Shown here: in pieces, positions 63,814 through 64,000 of the stretch
How the letters are laid out: each line of letters begins with the position of its first letter
Numbering within the stretch: position 1 is the first letter of the stretch
DNA from: Pomphorhynchus laevis
Taxonomy: Eukaryota > Acanthocephala > Palaeacanthocephala > Echinorhynchida > Pomphorhynchidae
DNA length: 64,000 nt
NCBI GenBank assembly: GCA_012934845.2
Contig: WNNJ02000546.1
Location: 62,001 to 126,000, forward strand
Direction of reading: 5' to 3'
Notes under the pieces: generated by a model
Told to the model about the DNA's origin: nothing
What the model saw: the letters and a program-made list of their open reading frames with translations, nothing else
The model's database searches: none
Translations under genes and position numbers: made by a program

Positions 63814-64000
63814 AAATAATTAACATACAATATAAAAGAGCAGATACAAACAGAATAGCAACAATAAAACCGATACGGGACGGACCGATTTACGACCGAC
63901 GTTCACGAATTCCTAACTACTTACAAAATAATTAACATACAAGGCAGTTTCTCTTGGAAGGCAACAAGAAACCGATACGGTACAGACCGATTTACGACCG
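63814..64000. repeat. Direct repeat of about 100-112 bp at the right edge
   Basis: aaataattaacatacaa at 63814 recurs at 63926, and accgatacgg...gaccgatttacgaccg at 63869 recurs at 63971. The second copy runs off the window, so more copies may follow. Confidence 0.8.

Overview
The window is about 70 percent or more A+T and looks like an invertebrate animal genome. The evidence is one large, intron-rich gene encoding a clear animal ubiquitin protease, surrounded and filled by retroelement debris: Penelope-like elements (PLEs), CR1/L2/Jockey-type LINEs, inverted-repeat DNA elements and AT microsatellites. Introns fall into two size classes: nine of 45-56 bp and eleven of about 0.7-5.1 kb. Flatworms are one group where I would expect that mix, but nothing here fixes the lineage.

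The only host gene I can support is a minus-strand orthologue of USP34 (ubiquitin carboxyl-terminal hydrolase 34). I assembled it by reading splice sites against remembered USP34 family sequence: 21 coding exons from an ATG at 51206 to a TAA at 12115. All junction phases agree, and the model gives 10,026 nt of coding sequence (about 3,341 residues). The last exon alone is 6,033 bp and carries the whole catalytic domain (Cys codon 17140-17142, His codon 16378-16380) plus the C-terminal helical region. Several exons are too short to stand out as open frames, including a 50-nt exon at 41791-41840. A 37-codon open segment at 24895-25008 is a candidate alternative last exon encoding a membrane segment.

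Layout. 1-11 kb: tandem repeats, a LINE fragment, one AT-rich PLE (family B), a foldback element, a 377-bp tandem unit, and decayed GIY-YIG-type PLE copies (family A), one interrupted by an antisense LINE. 11-12.1 kb: a tRNA-like SINE head and 3' flank of the gene. 12.1-51.2 kb: USP34. Its long introns hold a 293-bp near-perfect hairpin (18.6 kb), a roughly 3-kb decayed DNA transposon with terminal inverted repeats (19.9-22.9 kb), a head-to-tail PLE-B array with 1,027-bp period (28.8-32.3 kb), a 1.15-kb long-TIR element (33.3-34.4 kb), an uninterrupted LINE reverse-transcriptase frame (36.5-37.6 kb), a type I hammerhead ribozyme motif (40.2 kb), PLE-A pieces (44.5 and 49.9 kb) and long AT runs (45.7-46.0 kb). 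51.6-53.9 kb: more PLE-B fragments. 55.2-56.8 kb: a frameshifted minus-strand LINE. 57-64 kb: mostly anonymous AT-rich sequence with a LINE tail at 61 kb and small repeats at the right edge.

The most notable items are the hammerhead motif, which has a complete catalytic core and all three helices; the paired 377-380 bp units that precede PLE-A bodies at two loci and look like PLE pseudo-LTRs; the PLE-B tandem array with a 34-bp palindrome at each junction; and the intronless 6-kb 3' part of USP34. Every coding mobile element inside the gene lies antisense to it.
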